The notes under the pieces are model-generated. The model searched no databases. It had not been told where the DNA came from and was given only the letters and a program-made list of their open reading frames with translations. From IMG/VR virus record IMGVR_UViG_3300042383_001130, positions 1-21,912 of that record: 21,912 nucleotides of DNA. One strand, written 5' to 3'. How positions within the stretch are numbered: the first letter of the stretch is position 1; each line of letters starts with the position of its first letter. This DNA is from a virus. Shown here piece by piece: positions 17,501 to 21,400 of this stretch. A program made the position numbers and the translations under genes.

Positions 17501-17853
17501 ATATGGTATTGTATATTATTTTGCGTGTTCAGGTATTCTATAGCGTTATAGAGAATAGATATATCATCATTGAATCGCCCAATGCCTAAATTACAACTGT
17601 TGCATATATATCCGCGAAATGTATCGTCAAAATGACAATGATCTAGTATCCAAGTTGTTGTGTGGCTTTTGCAGATGGGGCATGGCCCAGCAATAGGTGG
17701 GCGGTTCTGGGCGCGGAGGTTTCGGCGTAAGGAACTAAGTTCATTATTACACGATCTGCATGTGTTTTTGCGGCCAGCATCGTTCGTAGAGAAAAAGGGG
17801 AACTCAATTATATCTTTTTCTTTCTTACAGTTTCGGCAGATCTTGATAGACAT
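17497..17853 (-). CDS. Recombination endonuclease VII (gp49-like, HNH/beta-beta-alpha-Me)
   Basis: 118 aa. The N-terminus has a Cys4 zinc ribbon (C6, C9, C32, C35: CRNCKKEK..TCRSCNNE). The C-terminal core is the endonuclease VII motif CPICKSH..ILDHCHFDDTFRGYICNSCNLGIGRFNDD, with zinc ligands C58, C61, C84, C87 and catalytic-type residues D71, H72, H74 and N88, matching the D-H-x-H...N layout of T4 gp49. T4 endonuclease VII resolves Holliday junctions and trims branched DNA before packaging. A free-standing homing HNH is the alternative, but the full endonuclease VII signature favours the resolvase family. The leader GATATAATATAATAA before ATG has no Shine-Dalgarno. It is first in the minus-strand glycan operon and overlaps the epimerase start by 4 nt. 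Confidence 0.85.
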   Translation of the reverse strand: MSIKICRNCKKEKDIIEFPFFSTNDAGRKNTCRSCNNELSSLRRNLRAQNRPPIAGPCPICKSHTTTWILDHCHFDDTFRGYICNSCNLGIGRFNDDISILYNAIEYLNTQNNIQYHI

Positions 17854-18170
17854 TTATTATATTATATCATACGTAGAAAACATGGGTTTTTTTATTTTTT
17901 GTTTATAGAAAACATGGGTTCGTATTTTTTTTATTTTTATTTATAGAAATATAGCGTTTTTATGTTTTTTTATAGGAAAAGGGGGGGGAGGGTATGGATT
18001 GTGTTGTTGTTGAGATAAGAAGAAGGAGATATAATAGATAGATATAATATGATGGTTATTTATGTTAAGGAATATAATGTTTAAGAATTTGGGGTTTGAG
18101 AGATTGAGAATAACCTCCCCCCGCCTATATCTCACAAAAGTCAAGAACTTTTTTTTTAAAAAAACGGGGG
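17854..18170. other. Low-complexity, T/A-rich intergenic region
   Basis: No supportable gene. The left part (17870-17975) holds imperfect repeats with TATAAA boxes, described separately. Then come a purine-rich AGGAAAAGGGGGGGGAGGG (17973-17991), a GTTGTTGTTG stretch, and an inverted pair GGTTATT (18054-18060) / AATAACC (18109-18115) enclosing a C-poor arm. Further C-rich and A/T-run segments lead into the first palindromic element at 18171. Reading frames here are short, low-complexity and lack start signals. This is where the style of the DNA changes, from AT-rich packed genes to GC-richer tiny genes. Confidence 0.6.
17867..17974 (-). promoter_or_regulatory. Tandem TATAAA-box repeats upstream of endonuclease VII
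   Basis: Read on the minus strand, the motif TTTTCTATAAA recurs. TATAAAAA is at 17967-17974, TATAAATA at 17938-17945 (an exact T4 late consensus) and TATAAACA at 17900-17907. Each is preceded by TTTC or TTCC. A degenerate fourth TTTTCTACGTATGATATAAT lies just before the gene. The sequence TAGAAAACATGGGTT (plus strand) is repeated exactly at 17874-17888 and 17906-17920, 32 bp apart. These look like stacked late-type promoters for the minus-strand glycan operon, probably read by the sigma factor encoded at 5891-6604. Confidence 0.5.
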
Positions 18171-18211
18171 GGTTGGCATGGCAAATGCTGGGAGCATAAC
18201 GCGTGCCAACC
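18171..18211. repeat. Palindromic element, short copy A (GGG centre)
   Basis: GGTTGGCA (18171-18178) pairs with TGCCAACC (18204-18211), and the inside reads TGCT-GGG-AGCA (18186-18196). This is the collapsed form of the family whose long copies carry a C-run/G-run between TGCT and AGCA. It lies at the head of the tiny-gene region, 50 nt upstream of the first leaderless promoter. No adjoining TATAAT-type promoter was found. Confidence 0.75.
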
Positions 18212-18260
18212 TACTGCGGCCAGGCCATCAAAAAAAAGTGAGAAAAAAAGCAGATTAAAA

Positions 18261-18289
18261 TTGACGACCTGCAAAATTTCGTGCATTGT
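18261..18289 (+). promoter_or_regulatory. Leaderless-type promoter, 17-nt spacer
   Basis: -35 TTGACG (18261-18266), 17 nt, weak -10 CATTGT (18284-18289), 6 nt, then the ATG at 18296. A-runs upstream (about 18229-18256) look like an UP element. The -10 is the poorest of the set, but the geometry is identical. Confidence 0.6.
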
Positions 18290-18295
18290 ATGTAC

Positions 18296-18532
18296 ATGAA
18301 AAACGAAATGACGGTCCTGAAGATCAGCAAGTTCAAGAGCGTGGTTCTGGTCTCGGTCACGTACCGATTGGCGAACGGTGAAGTCCGTGTGGCTTCTGGC
18401 AAGACCGAAAGCGAAGCAATGGCGAACATGACAACCGAGACGACGAAAGTCCTTGACTTCGCCCCGCTTGCAAAACGGAGCGATAGCGGAACAAGCTTCC
18501 GAAACAACCGAGGCATGATGGTCGAGGTCTGA
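18296..18532 (+). CDS. Hypothetical 78-aa small protein (leaderless)
   Basis: MKNEMTVLKISKFKSVVLVSVTYRL..., an unrecognised small protein. The first half looks like beta-strands (SVVLVSVTYRLANGEVRVASG), followed by a short helix (ESEAMANMTTETTKV). The tail is basic and Gly/Asn-rich (KRSDSGTSFRNNRG). The frame is open five codons upstream, but the promoter geometry places the 5' end at the ATG at 18296. The start peptide MKNEM matches the M-x-N-E-hydrophobic pattern of the other leaderless genes. The stop TGA runs directly into the A-tracts of the next promoter. GC is higher than in the left part of the window. Confidence 0.65.
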   Translation: MKNEMTVLKISKFKSVVLVSVTYRLANGEVRVASGKTESEAMANMTTETTKVLDFAPLAKRSDSGTSFRNNRGMMVEV

Positions 18533-18551
18533 AAAAAAAGTGAAAAAAAAG

Positions 18552-18580
18552 TAGACAGAAAACGCCAACTCGACTAAGGT
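18552..18580 (+). promoter_or_regulatory. Leaderless-type promoter, 17-nt spacer
   Basis: -35 TAGACA (18552-18557), 17 nt, -10 TAAGGT (18575-18580), 6 nt, ATG at 18587. Two A8 tracts (18532-18539 and 18543-18550), 11 bp apart and so on the same helix face, lie immediately upstream as an UP element or bend. Confidence 0.65.
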
Positions 18581-18586
18581 AACACC

Positions 18587-18757
18587 ATGACAAACGAATT
18601 CGCCAACATCAGCGCAGAGAGCAACATGAGCAGCATGATCACCCTGAGCTTCGAAGAAATCATCGAAGCCAACGCATGGTTCGACATGGTTTCCGCTCAA
18701 TTCGACGAAGTCGAAGCGGCATGGGATCGCCTTGTTGAATACGTTGACAACATCTAA
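18587..18757 (+). CDS. Hypothetical 56-aa acidic helical protein, paralogue family 1
   Basis: MTNEFANISAES...FEEIIEANAWFDMVSAQFDEVEAAWDRLVEYVDNI, a small acidic, probably all-helical protein. It is paralogous to the 46-aa product at 20694: both share NEF-x-x-ISAES, an M-I, E-I-x-EAN-x-WFDM and an acidic tail. Function unknown. It begins with the shared M-x-N-E-hydrophobic peptide and sits exactly 6 nt after its -10, so it should be translated from a leaderless mRNA. It heads a unit with two coiled-coil family 2 genes (18790, 19050) that ends at palindromic element B. Confidence 0.75.
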   Translation: MTNEFANISAESNMSSMITLSFEEIIEANAWFDMVSAQFDEVEAAWDRLVEYVDNI

Positions 18758-18789
18758 CACAACAACAACAACTTTAATACAATAACAAT

Positions 18790-18993
18790 ATGTCAAAACA
18801 ATCTCTTTCTATCAATCAAATCATTCAGTTGCGCCAAGGTCTAGAACTGCGTATCACAGAACTACAAAAGCGCATTGATCAGTGCAATGACATTAATCTG
18901 CCCGGTACTGCAAAACTTTGGCAAACCGATTTGAATGAAGTTACCGCAATGCAAAACATATTGAATTCTTGTTACACTGTAACTCTTGAATAA
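18790..18993 (+). CDS. Small coiled-coil protein, paralogue family 2 (copy 1), 67 aa
   Basis: MSKQSLSINQIIQLRQGLELRITELQKRIDQC..., a single long helix with heptad hydrophobics, then a short second helix (LWQTDLNEVTAMQNIL). It is one of four related products (18790, 19050, 20195, 20870) sharing the order: LR-x-x-L...I-x-x-x-x-I-x-x-C/A, a polar turn, a W preceded by an aromatic or L, E/D-rich residues and a closing N-x-L. No known family recognised; dimeric coiled coil inferred. There is no Shine-Dalgarno: the 32-nt leader is CAACAACAACAAC and AATACAATAACAAT directly after the upstream stop, so it depends on the family 1 promoter at 18552. Confidence 0.75.
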   Translation: MSKQSLSINQIIQLRQGLELRITELQKRIDQCNDINLPGTAKLWQTDLNEVTAMQNILNSCYTVTLE

Positions 18994-19005
18994 AAGGTAA
19001 TACAA

Positions 19006-19031
19006 TAAGGGCTGTACTAGTACAGCCCTTA
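19006..19031. repeat. Perfect 26-bp palindrome between two family 2 genes
   Basis: TAAGGGCTGTACT followed by its exact complement, with no loop, in the 56-nt gap between copies 1 and 2 of the coiled-coil family. Centre CTAG. It is flanked by AATACAA and CAATAAC. As RNA it would be a strong hairpin without a U-run; as DNA a symmetric operator or a nuclease/resolvase target. Confidence 0.75.
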
Positions 19032-19049
19032 CAATAACAATATAATAAC

Positions 19050-19235
19050 ATGCAAGACATTAACAACAACGAACTCGCCACCCTTCGTATCGCTCTTATG
19101 GATAAGATAGATAAGATGGATAGAATCATCAAAGAGTGCGAAAAGACAAACGATCAGCTTAGTAAGTTATATTGGGAAGAAGCTATTGTTAAACACAACG
19201 AATTGTTAAACAAGTTGTACGATATGCAGAGATAG
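19050..19235 (+). CDS. Small coiled-coil protein, paralogue family 2 (copy 2), 61 aa
   Basis: MQDINNNELATLRIALMDKIDKMDRIIKECEKTNDQLSKLYWEEAIVKHNELLNKLYDMQR. It has the family 2 pattern with LR-x-AL, a C at about residue 30, the YWEEA block and N-x-L near the end. Strongly helical, no membrane segment. Its leader is AT/CAA-rich (ACAATAACAATATAATAAC before ATG) with no Shine-Dalgarno. It is the last gene of the unit started at 18552 and is followed within 25 nt by element B. The neighbouring copy (18790) is diverged, so duplication is not recent. Confidence 0.75.
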   Translation: MQDINNNELATLRIALMDKIDKMDRIIKECEKTNDQLSKLYWEEAIVKHNELLNKLYDMQR

Positions 19236-19246
19236 TAATACAATAG

Positions 19247-19358
19247 CGCAGCAAGAAGCGTGCCAACCACCTTGGCACGCTATCTGCTCCCCCCCCCCCC
19301 CCCCCCCCCCCCCCGGGGGGGGGGGGGGGGGGGGGGGCCTAGCAAGGCCCGTGCCAAC
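19247..19358. repeat. Palindromic element B with 26-C/23-G centre, at a convergent gene junction
   Basis: From left to right: AGCGTGCCAA/TTGGCACGCT hairpin (19257-19266/19272-19281, 10-bp stem, 5-nt loop), ATCTGCT, C26 (19289-19314), G23 (19315-19337), CCT, AGCAAGGCCCGTGCCAACC (19341-19359). Both half-sites of the family are present. It separates the plus-strand unit (stop 19235) from the oppositely oriented gene (stop 19373), the position expected for a bidirectional terminator. No U-run follows on either strand. Exact tract lengths may be unreliable in an assembly. Confidence 0.85.
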
Positions 19359-19372
19359 CTATCCGCCAACCC

Positions 19373-19564
19373 TCAGTATACGTCGTCAACGTATTGGTTC
19401 GCGTCGTCTGCGACATCGTCGTAGACAGGCTCTGCGACATCGTCGCAGGTTGGGACGTTGTCCACCGTGCTGTCCTCGGTCCCGTTGTACGCACCGTAGA
19501 ACTCCTCGGGCGCGACGGTGGCGAAACTGGCGACTTCGTTCTGCGGATCAATCATTGAATTCAT
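19373..19564 (-). CDS. Hypothetical 63-aa acidic protein
   Basis: MNSMIDPQNEVASFATVAPEEF..., strongly acidic, with a repetitive C-terminal half (CDDVAEPVYDDVADDANQYVDDVY), i.e. DDV-spaced repeats ending in an aromatic. Not recognised; such acidic small proteins can be DNA mimics, but nothing here proves it. It is the only minus-strand gene in this region. The frame is open far upstream through a Pro/Gly-coding tract, but the promoter geometry (TACTCT, 6 nt, ATG) supports the start at 19564. The second Met (19555) is possible. It converges with the family 2 gene at element B. Confidence 0.6.
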   Translation of the reverse strand: MNSMIDPQNEVASFATVAPEEFYGAYNGTEDSTVDNVPTCDDVAEPVYDDVADDANQYVDDVY

Positions 19565-19570
19565 GCGTAC

Positions 19571-19599
19571 AGAGTAGGCTGGAAACCTTCCAGACACAA
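19571..19599 (-). promoter_or_regulatory. Minus-strand leaderless-type promoter with palindromic spacer
   Basis: Reading leftward: -35 TTGTGT (19599-19594), 17 nt, -10 TACTCT (19576-19571), 6 nt, ATG at 19564. This is the same geometry as the plus-strand set although the -35 is poor. The spacer holds an inverted repeat CTGGAA-GGT-TTCCAG, a possible operator. A-runs (T-runs on this strand) lie upstream, about 19601-19640. Confidence 0.5.
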
Positions 19600-19643
19600 G
19601 AAAAAAATGCAGAAAAAAGAAAAAAAAAATGTGCAAAAAAAGC

Positions 19644-19673
19644 TTGACACAGCCAACCGCGCATGAGTATAAT
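19644..19673 (+). promoter_or_regulatory. Consensus sigma-70 promoter firing into element C
   Basis: TTGACA (19644-19649), 18 nt, TATAAT (19668-19673): both hexamers match the consensus. Upstream A-runs are present. Initiation near 19680 falls inside the GGGGTATCCC palindrome. No reading frame starts close downstream; the next thing is the C/G tract, so the product is either a non-coding RNA or the promoter is under palindrome-operator control. Confidence 0.7.
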
Positions 19674-19800
19674 GGGGTATCCCAAAGGGGATACCCCCTC
19701 CCCCCCCTCCCCCCCAGGGGGGGGGGGGGGGGGGGGGGGGGGAGCAAGAGTCGTGCCAAGAGGTTGGCATGACATCTGCTGGGAGCAAGTACCGTGCCAA
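19674..19800. repeat. Palindromic element C: GGGGTATCCC palindrome + interrupted C-run/G26 + two half-sites
   Basis: GGGGTATCCC (19674-19683) pairs with GGGATACCCC (19688-19697). Then come C-runs broken by two T's (19694-19715), A, and G26 (19717-19742). Next is AGCAAGAGTCGTGCCAA, then GGTTGGCATGACATCTGCT-GGG-AGCAAGTACCGTGCCAA (to 19800), a second, short copy of the element with a GGG centre, like copy A. So one locus holds an expanded and an unexpanded centre side by side. The run lies between the divergent promoters at 19571-19599 (minus) and 19919 (plus). Confidence 0.8.
19680..19800 (+). ncRNA. Candidate structured non-coding RNA (element C transcript)
   Basis: If the consensus promoter at 19644-19673 is used, the RNA would run through the CCC/GGG part of the 5' palindrome, a long C:G hairpin and the TTGGCA/TGCCAA hairpins. 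It contains no sensible coding frame apart from Pro/Gly-only stretches. The same arrangement occurs in D and E on the opposite strand. Only the promoter and palindromes are seen; transcription is inferred and both ends are estimates. Confidence 0.35.
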
Positions 19801-19918
19801 GTGCGCGTCAAGATCAAAAAAAGATTTTTGCGATTTTTCTCGACTTCGCGCGAAGATTTCAAGTGTAAACGCCAGGTTGACGCTGCGAAAAAAAGTGAAA
19901 AAAAATATACGAAAGATG

Positions 19919-19947
19919 TGGACGAATCTCAGCCTTTCGTCTAATCT
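19919..19947 (+). promoter_or_regulatory. Leaderless-type promoter, 17-nt spacer
   Basis: -35 TGGACG (19919-19924), 17 nt, -10 TAATCT (19942-19947), TTGGGC, ATG at 19954. The block from TCGTC through TAATCTTTGGGCATG is identical to that of the promoter at 21531-21559. Upstream are A-tracts (19889-19905). The preceding about 115 nt (19801-19918) is an intergenic segment of the same style as those after elements D and E. Confidence 0.75.
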
Positions 19948-19953
19948 TTGGGC

Positions 19954-20142
19954 ATGGAAAACGAAATCAAATGGTCGGATCTGGTGGACATCGAAGTTGA
20001 CGGTGGCACTTCAACGGTGGCTTACGTCACAAGCGCATTCAGCAAGGTGCTGAATCGGGAACTCACGGAAGATGAGTGCGAGGCGGTCACTGCGAAGTTC
20101 TCTCGCGAGATGTACGAATTGGAGTTCAACAGGAAATACTAA
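19954..20142 (+). CDS. Hypothetical 62-aa protein (leaderless)
   Basis: MENEIKWSDLVDIEVDGGTSTVAYVTSAFSKVLNRELTEDECEAVTAKFSREMYELEFNRKY. Not recognised; an N-terminal strand-rich stretch, then two helices with an ELTEDECEAVTAKF segment typical of small phage helical proteins. A TTG two codons upstream is in frame, but the fixed -10-to-ATG distance of 6 nt supports the ATG at 19954. The first residues MENEI follow the M-x-N-E-hydrophobic pattern. It is paired with a family 2 coiled-coil gene 52 nt downstream. Confidence 0.7.
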   Translation: MENEIKWSDLVDIEVDGGTSTVAYVTSAFSKVLNRELTEDECEAVTAKFSREMYELEFNRKY

Positions 20143-20194
20143 CAACAACAACAGTAGTAGTAATACTACAATAACCTTTTATATAAACAACAAC

Positions 20195-20386
20195 ATGAAA
20201 AACATTTCTTATACTGAGCGCGTTGCAATCATGGCGGCTCTTAACATTCGTTTGTCACAGATTGACGATGAAATCAAGTTGTGTCAGAAGCTCAACAACG
20301 AAGACAGTGTTATATACTGGAGCAAAGAGCGTCAAACACTAGATGACGCATTCAATAAATTTACTGATTTAGTGATAAGTCAGTGA
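20195..20386 (+). CDS. Small coiled-coil protein, paralogue family 2 (copy 3), 63 aa
   Basis: MKNISYTERVAIMAALNIRLSQIDDEIKLCQKLNNEDSVIYWSKERQTLDDAFNKFTDLVISQ. The family 2 pattern is clear: L-N-I-R-L...I..EI..C, KLNNEDS, YW, E and a closing N-K-F. Probably a helical dimer; function unknown. The 52-nt leader begins TAACAACAACAAC, contains a GTAGTA-GTAA-TACTAC hairpin and ends AAACAACAAC before ATG, with no Shine-Dalgarno. It follows the gene at 19954 and is followed 25 nt later by element D, so the two genes form one short unit. Confidence 0.75.
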   Translation: MKNISYTERVAIMAALNIRLSQIDDEIKLCQKLNNEDSVIYWSKERQTLDDAFNKFTDLVISQ

Positions 20387-20410
20387 TAGTAGTATAACGG
20401 TACAGCACAA

Positions 20411-20502
20411 AGTGTGCCAACCATCTTGGCACGGCATCTGCTCCCCCCCCCCCCCCCCCCCCGGGGGGGGGGGGGGGGGGGGGGGGGGGTATCCCCTTGG
20501 GA
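20411..20502 (-). ncRNA. Candidate structured non-coding RNA (element D transcript)
   Basis: Leftward transcription from the promoter at 20509-20538 would give an RNA of about 90 nt: C27/G-side tract, complementary tract, AGCAGATGCC and a terminal GTGCCAA hairpin. It would converge on the 3' end of the coiled-coil gene. Transcription is inferred from the promoter; both ends are estimates. Confidence 0.35.
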
Positions 20503-20508
20503 TACCCC
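20411..20508. repeat. Palindromic element D: hairpin + C20/G27 + GGGGTATCCC palindrome
   Basis: GTGCCAA-CCATC-TTGGCAC (20414-20432), GGCATCTGCT, C20 (20443-20462), G27 (20463-20489), the last four G's belonging to GGGGTATCCC (20486-20495), loop CTT, GGGATACCCC (20499-20508). Compared with B, the right half-site AGCA..CGTGCCAA is replaced by the palindrome and a leftward promoter. It follows the plus-strand gene ending at 20386. Confidence 0.85.
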
Positions 20509-20538
20509 ATTGTACTCTGGAAGGTTGAGGCGCGTCAA
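20509..20538 (-). promoter_or_regulatory. Sigma-70 promoter firing leftward into element D
   Basis: Minus strand: TTGACG (20538-20533), 18 nt, TACAAT (20514-20509), then immediately GGGGTATCCC. The GAGTAYAATGGGGTATCCC block is shared with elements C and E. Upstream A-tracts lie at about 20540-20580. The spacer CCTTCCAGAG shares an 11-nt TCTGGAAGGTT (complement) with the spacer of the minus-strand gene promoter at 19571-19599. Confidence 0.65.
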
Positions 20539-20580
20539 GCTTTTTCGCAAAAAATATTTTTGTTTTTTCGAGCGATTTTT

Positions 20581-20605
20581 CTTGACTGTCGTCTAGGTTG
20601 TCAAG
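20581..20605. repeat. Inverted CTTGAC...GTCAAG pair (also at 21474-21497)
   Basis: CTTGAC (20581-20586) faces GTCAAG (20600-20605) across 13 nt. The equivalent segment after element E has the same pair at 21474-21479 and 21492-21497 across 12 nt, with unlike loops. Neither TTGAC has a -10 at a usable distance, so this looks like a two-half-site protein-binding site or relic -35 boxes midway between divergent promoters. Confidence 0.45.
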
Positions 20606-20658
20606 CGAAAAGTCCAGGCCGATGCCAAAAAATATCTGAAAAAATATCTGCAAAAAGA

Positions 20659-20687
20659 TTGACGATCCACGTTTTTCAGGCTAATGT
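20659..20687 (+). promoter_or_regulatory. Leaderless-type promoter, 17-nt spacer
   Basis: -35 TTGACG (20659-20664), 17 nt, -10 TAATGT (20682-20687), AACTGC, ATG at 20694. Upstream AAAAAATATCTG is repeated twice, 12 nt apart (about 20626-20650), as a phased A-tract UP element. Confidence 0.75.
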
Positions 20688-20693
20688 AACTGC

Positions 20694-20834
20694 ATGGTAA
20701 ATGAGTTTTCTACGATTAGCGCAGAGTCCGCCTTGTCCGACATGATCCAGATGTCCGCCACCGAGATCACCGAAGCCAACGAATGGTTCGACATGATCGA
20801 AGATAAATGGGTTGATTCGTTCCGTGAGGAATAA
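20694..20834 (+). CDS. Hypothetical 46-aa acidic helical protein, paralogue family 1
   Basis: MVNEFSTISAESALSDMIQMSATEITEANEWFDMIEDKWVDSFREE. It is the short relative of the 56-aa product at 18587: both share NEF-x-x-ISAES, an M-I pair, the EAN-x-WFDM block and an acidic end. This copy lacks the last ten residues. The reading frame is too small to be found by length alone; the promoter, paralogy and (CAA)-rich spacer to the next gene support it. It heads a three-gene unit (20694, 20870, 21048) ending at element E. Function unknown. Confidence 0.75.
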   Translation: MVNEFSTISAESALSDMIQMSATEITEANEWFDMIEDKWVDSFREE

Positions 20835-20869
20835 ATAATAACAACAGCAACAACGAAACAATAAATAAT

Positions 20870-21046
20870 ATGGAATTAACTAATAACGACATTTTTAGCA
20901 TGCGCCTTGCTTTACAAGAACAGATAAAGGAGGCAAACAAGTGGATTGCCGAAGCTCAAGAAAAGAACCGCCAAAGCAGTGTTAACTTTTGGCAAGAACG
21001 TTCGAATATGTACACCGAGACCCTGAACAAGCTGGAATATAAATAA
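20870..21046 (+). CDS. Small coiled-coil protein, paralogue family 2 (copy 4), 58 aa
   Basis: MELTNNDIFSMRLALQEQIKEANKWIAEAQEKNRQSSVNFWQERSNMYTETLNKLEYK. It carries MR-x-AL, an extended helix with heptad I/L/W positions, the FWQER block and N-K-L at the end, like copy 2. The cysteine of copies 1-3 is replaced by Ala (AEAQEK). The 35-nt leader is AATAATAACAACAGCAACAACGAAACAATAAATAAT-like with no Shine-Dalgarno. The stop is followed after a single base by the ATG of the next gene. Function unknown; an oligomeric helix bundle is inferred. Confidence 0.75.
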   Translation: MELTNNDIFSMRLALQEQIKEANKWIAEAQEKNRQSSVNFWQERSNMYTETLNKLEYK

Positions 21047-21047
21047 C

Positions 21048-21227
21048 ATGACAACAGAAGACTTTCGAATCATCGAAGCGATGTCTAAATACGGTGGCTC
21101 TTTTGCTAAGTCTATTGCTAATGCCGCCAAACTCGCAGACGATAACAATTATAATAAGTTAAAACAAGCATTCCCCGAACTGTGGGAACGTTATGAGAGT
21201 TTCGTAGTGTTTCTAAATAAGGAATAG
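21048..21227 (+). CDS. Small phage-type protein with YGGSF motif, 59 aa
   Basis: MTTEDFRIIEAMSKYGGSFAKSIANAAKLADDNNYNKLKQAFPELWERYESFVVFLNKE. The layout (xIIEAMxxYGGSFxxAxAxAxxxAD...KLxxAFPExWxxY) matches a small-protein type I recall from many phage and prophage genomes; no function is established that I know of. All-helical with a conserved YGGSF turn. It starts 1 nt after the coiled-coil copy 4 stop, so it is likely translated by re-initiation on the same mRNA. It is the last gene of the unit beginning at 20694; element E follows within 25 nt. Confidence 0.75.
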   Translation: MTTEDFRIIEAMSKYGGSFAKSIANAAKLADDNNYNKLKQAFPELWERYESFVVFLNKE

Positions 21228-21246
21228 TAATAGCGCCGCAGCAAGA

Positions 21247-21394
21247 AGCGTGCCAACCACGTTGGCACGGTATCTGCTCCCCCCCCCCCCCCCCCCCCCC
21301 CCCCGCGGCGGCCCACCCCGGGGGCGGGTGTGGGGGCCCCCCCCCCCCCCCCCCCTGGGGGGGGGGAGGGGGGGGTGGGGGTATCCCCTTGGGA
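21247..21394 (-). ncRNA. Candidate structured non-coding RNA (element E transcript)
   Basis: A leftward transcript from the promoter at 21401-21430 would be about 145 nt and fold into long C:G helices ending in the GTGCCAAC hairpin. Inferred from promoter and structure only; both ends are estimates. Confidence 0.35.
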
Positions 21395-21400
21395 TACCCC
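21247..21400. repeat. Palindromic element E: hairpin + complex C/G tract + GGGGTATCCC palindrome
   Basis: CGTGCCAAC-CAC-GTTGGCACG (21249-21269), GTATCTGCT, C26 (21279-21304), a mixed GC block (21305-21336) with GCGGCGGCCCACCCC, then C19 (21337-21355), T, and G-runs broken by A and T. Last come GGGGTATCCC (21378-21387), CTT and GGGATACCCC (21391-21400). The mixed block looks like a second C/G tract inserted or a decayed one. The C26 run equals that of element B. It follows the plus-strand gene ending at 21227. Confidence 0.85.

Noticed and set aside
17660-17908. Plus-strand frame across the endonuclease VII gene
   Set aside because: Antisense to a gene with intact zinc and catalytic motifs.
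18020-18060. AAGAAGGAGATATA resembling the T7 gene 10 ribosome-binding leader
   Set aside because: The next ATG (18049) is about 20 nt beyond the AGGAG and opens only an 11-codon frame; probably chance in a purine-rich tract.
17941-18144. 67-aa minus-strand frame in the intergenic region
   Set aside because: TTG start, Pro/His/Ile low-complexity product, no promoter at a sensible distance, overlaps the repeated TATAAA boxes.
18744-18790. TTGACA at 18744 as a separate promoter for the first coiled-coil gene
   Set aside because: It lies within the coding end of the 18587 gene and no -10 occurs at 16-19 nt; the next TAATAC is 25 nt away.
18125-18796. Long minus-strand frame opposite the genes at 18296 and 18587
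   Set aside because: Cysteine- and Phe-rich composition of an antisense shadow; the plus strand has promoters, paralogues and clean starts.
19289-21381. C-run/G-run tracts as simple two-colour-Illumina poly-G artefacts
   Set aside because: Dark-cycle poly-G tails would give left-flank+G and C+right-flank, i.e. G before C. The observed order is C before G in B, C and D, with interruptions (T, A, GCGGCGG), and the tracts sit inside a conserved half-site pair. Tract length errors remain likely.
18171-21400. Palindromic elements as a CRISPR array or insertion-sequence ends
   Set aside because: Spacing is irregular (hundreds of bases with genes between), there are no uniform spacers, no transposase frame and no visible target-site duplications.
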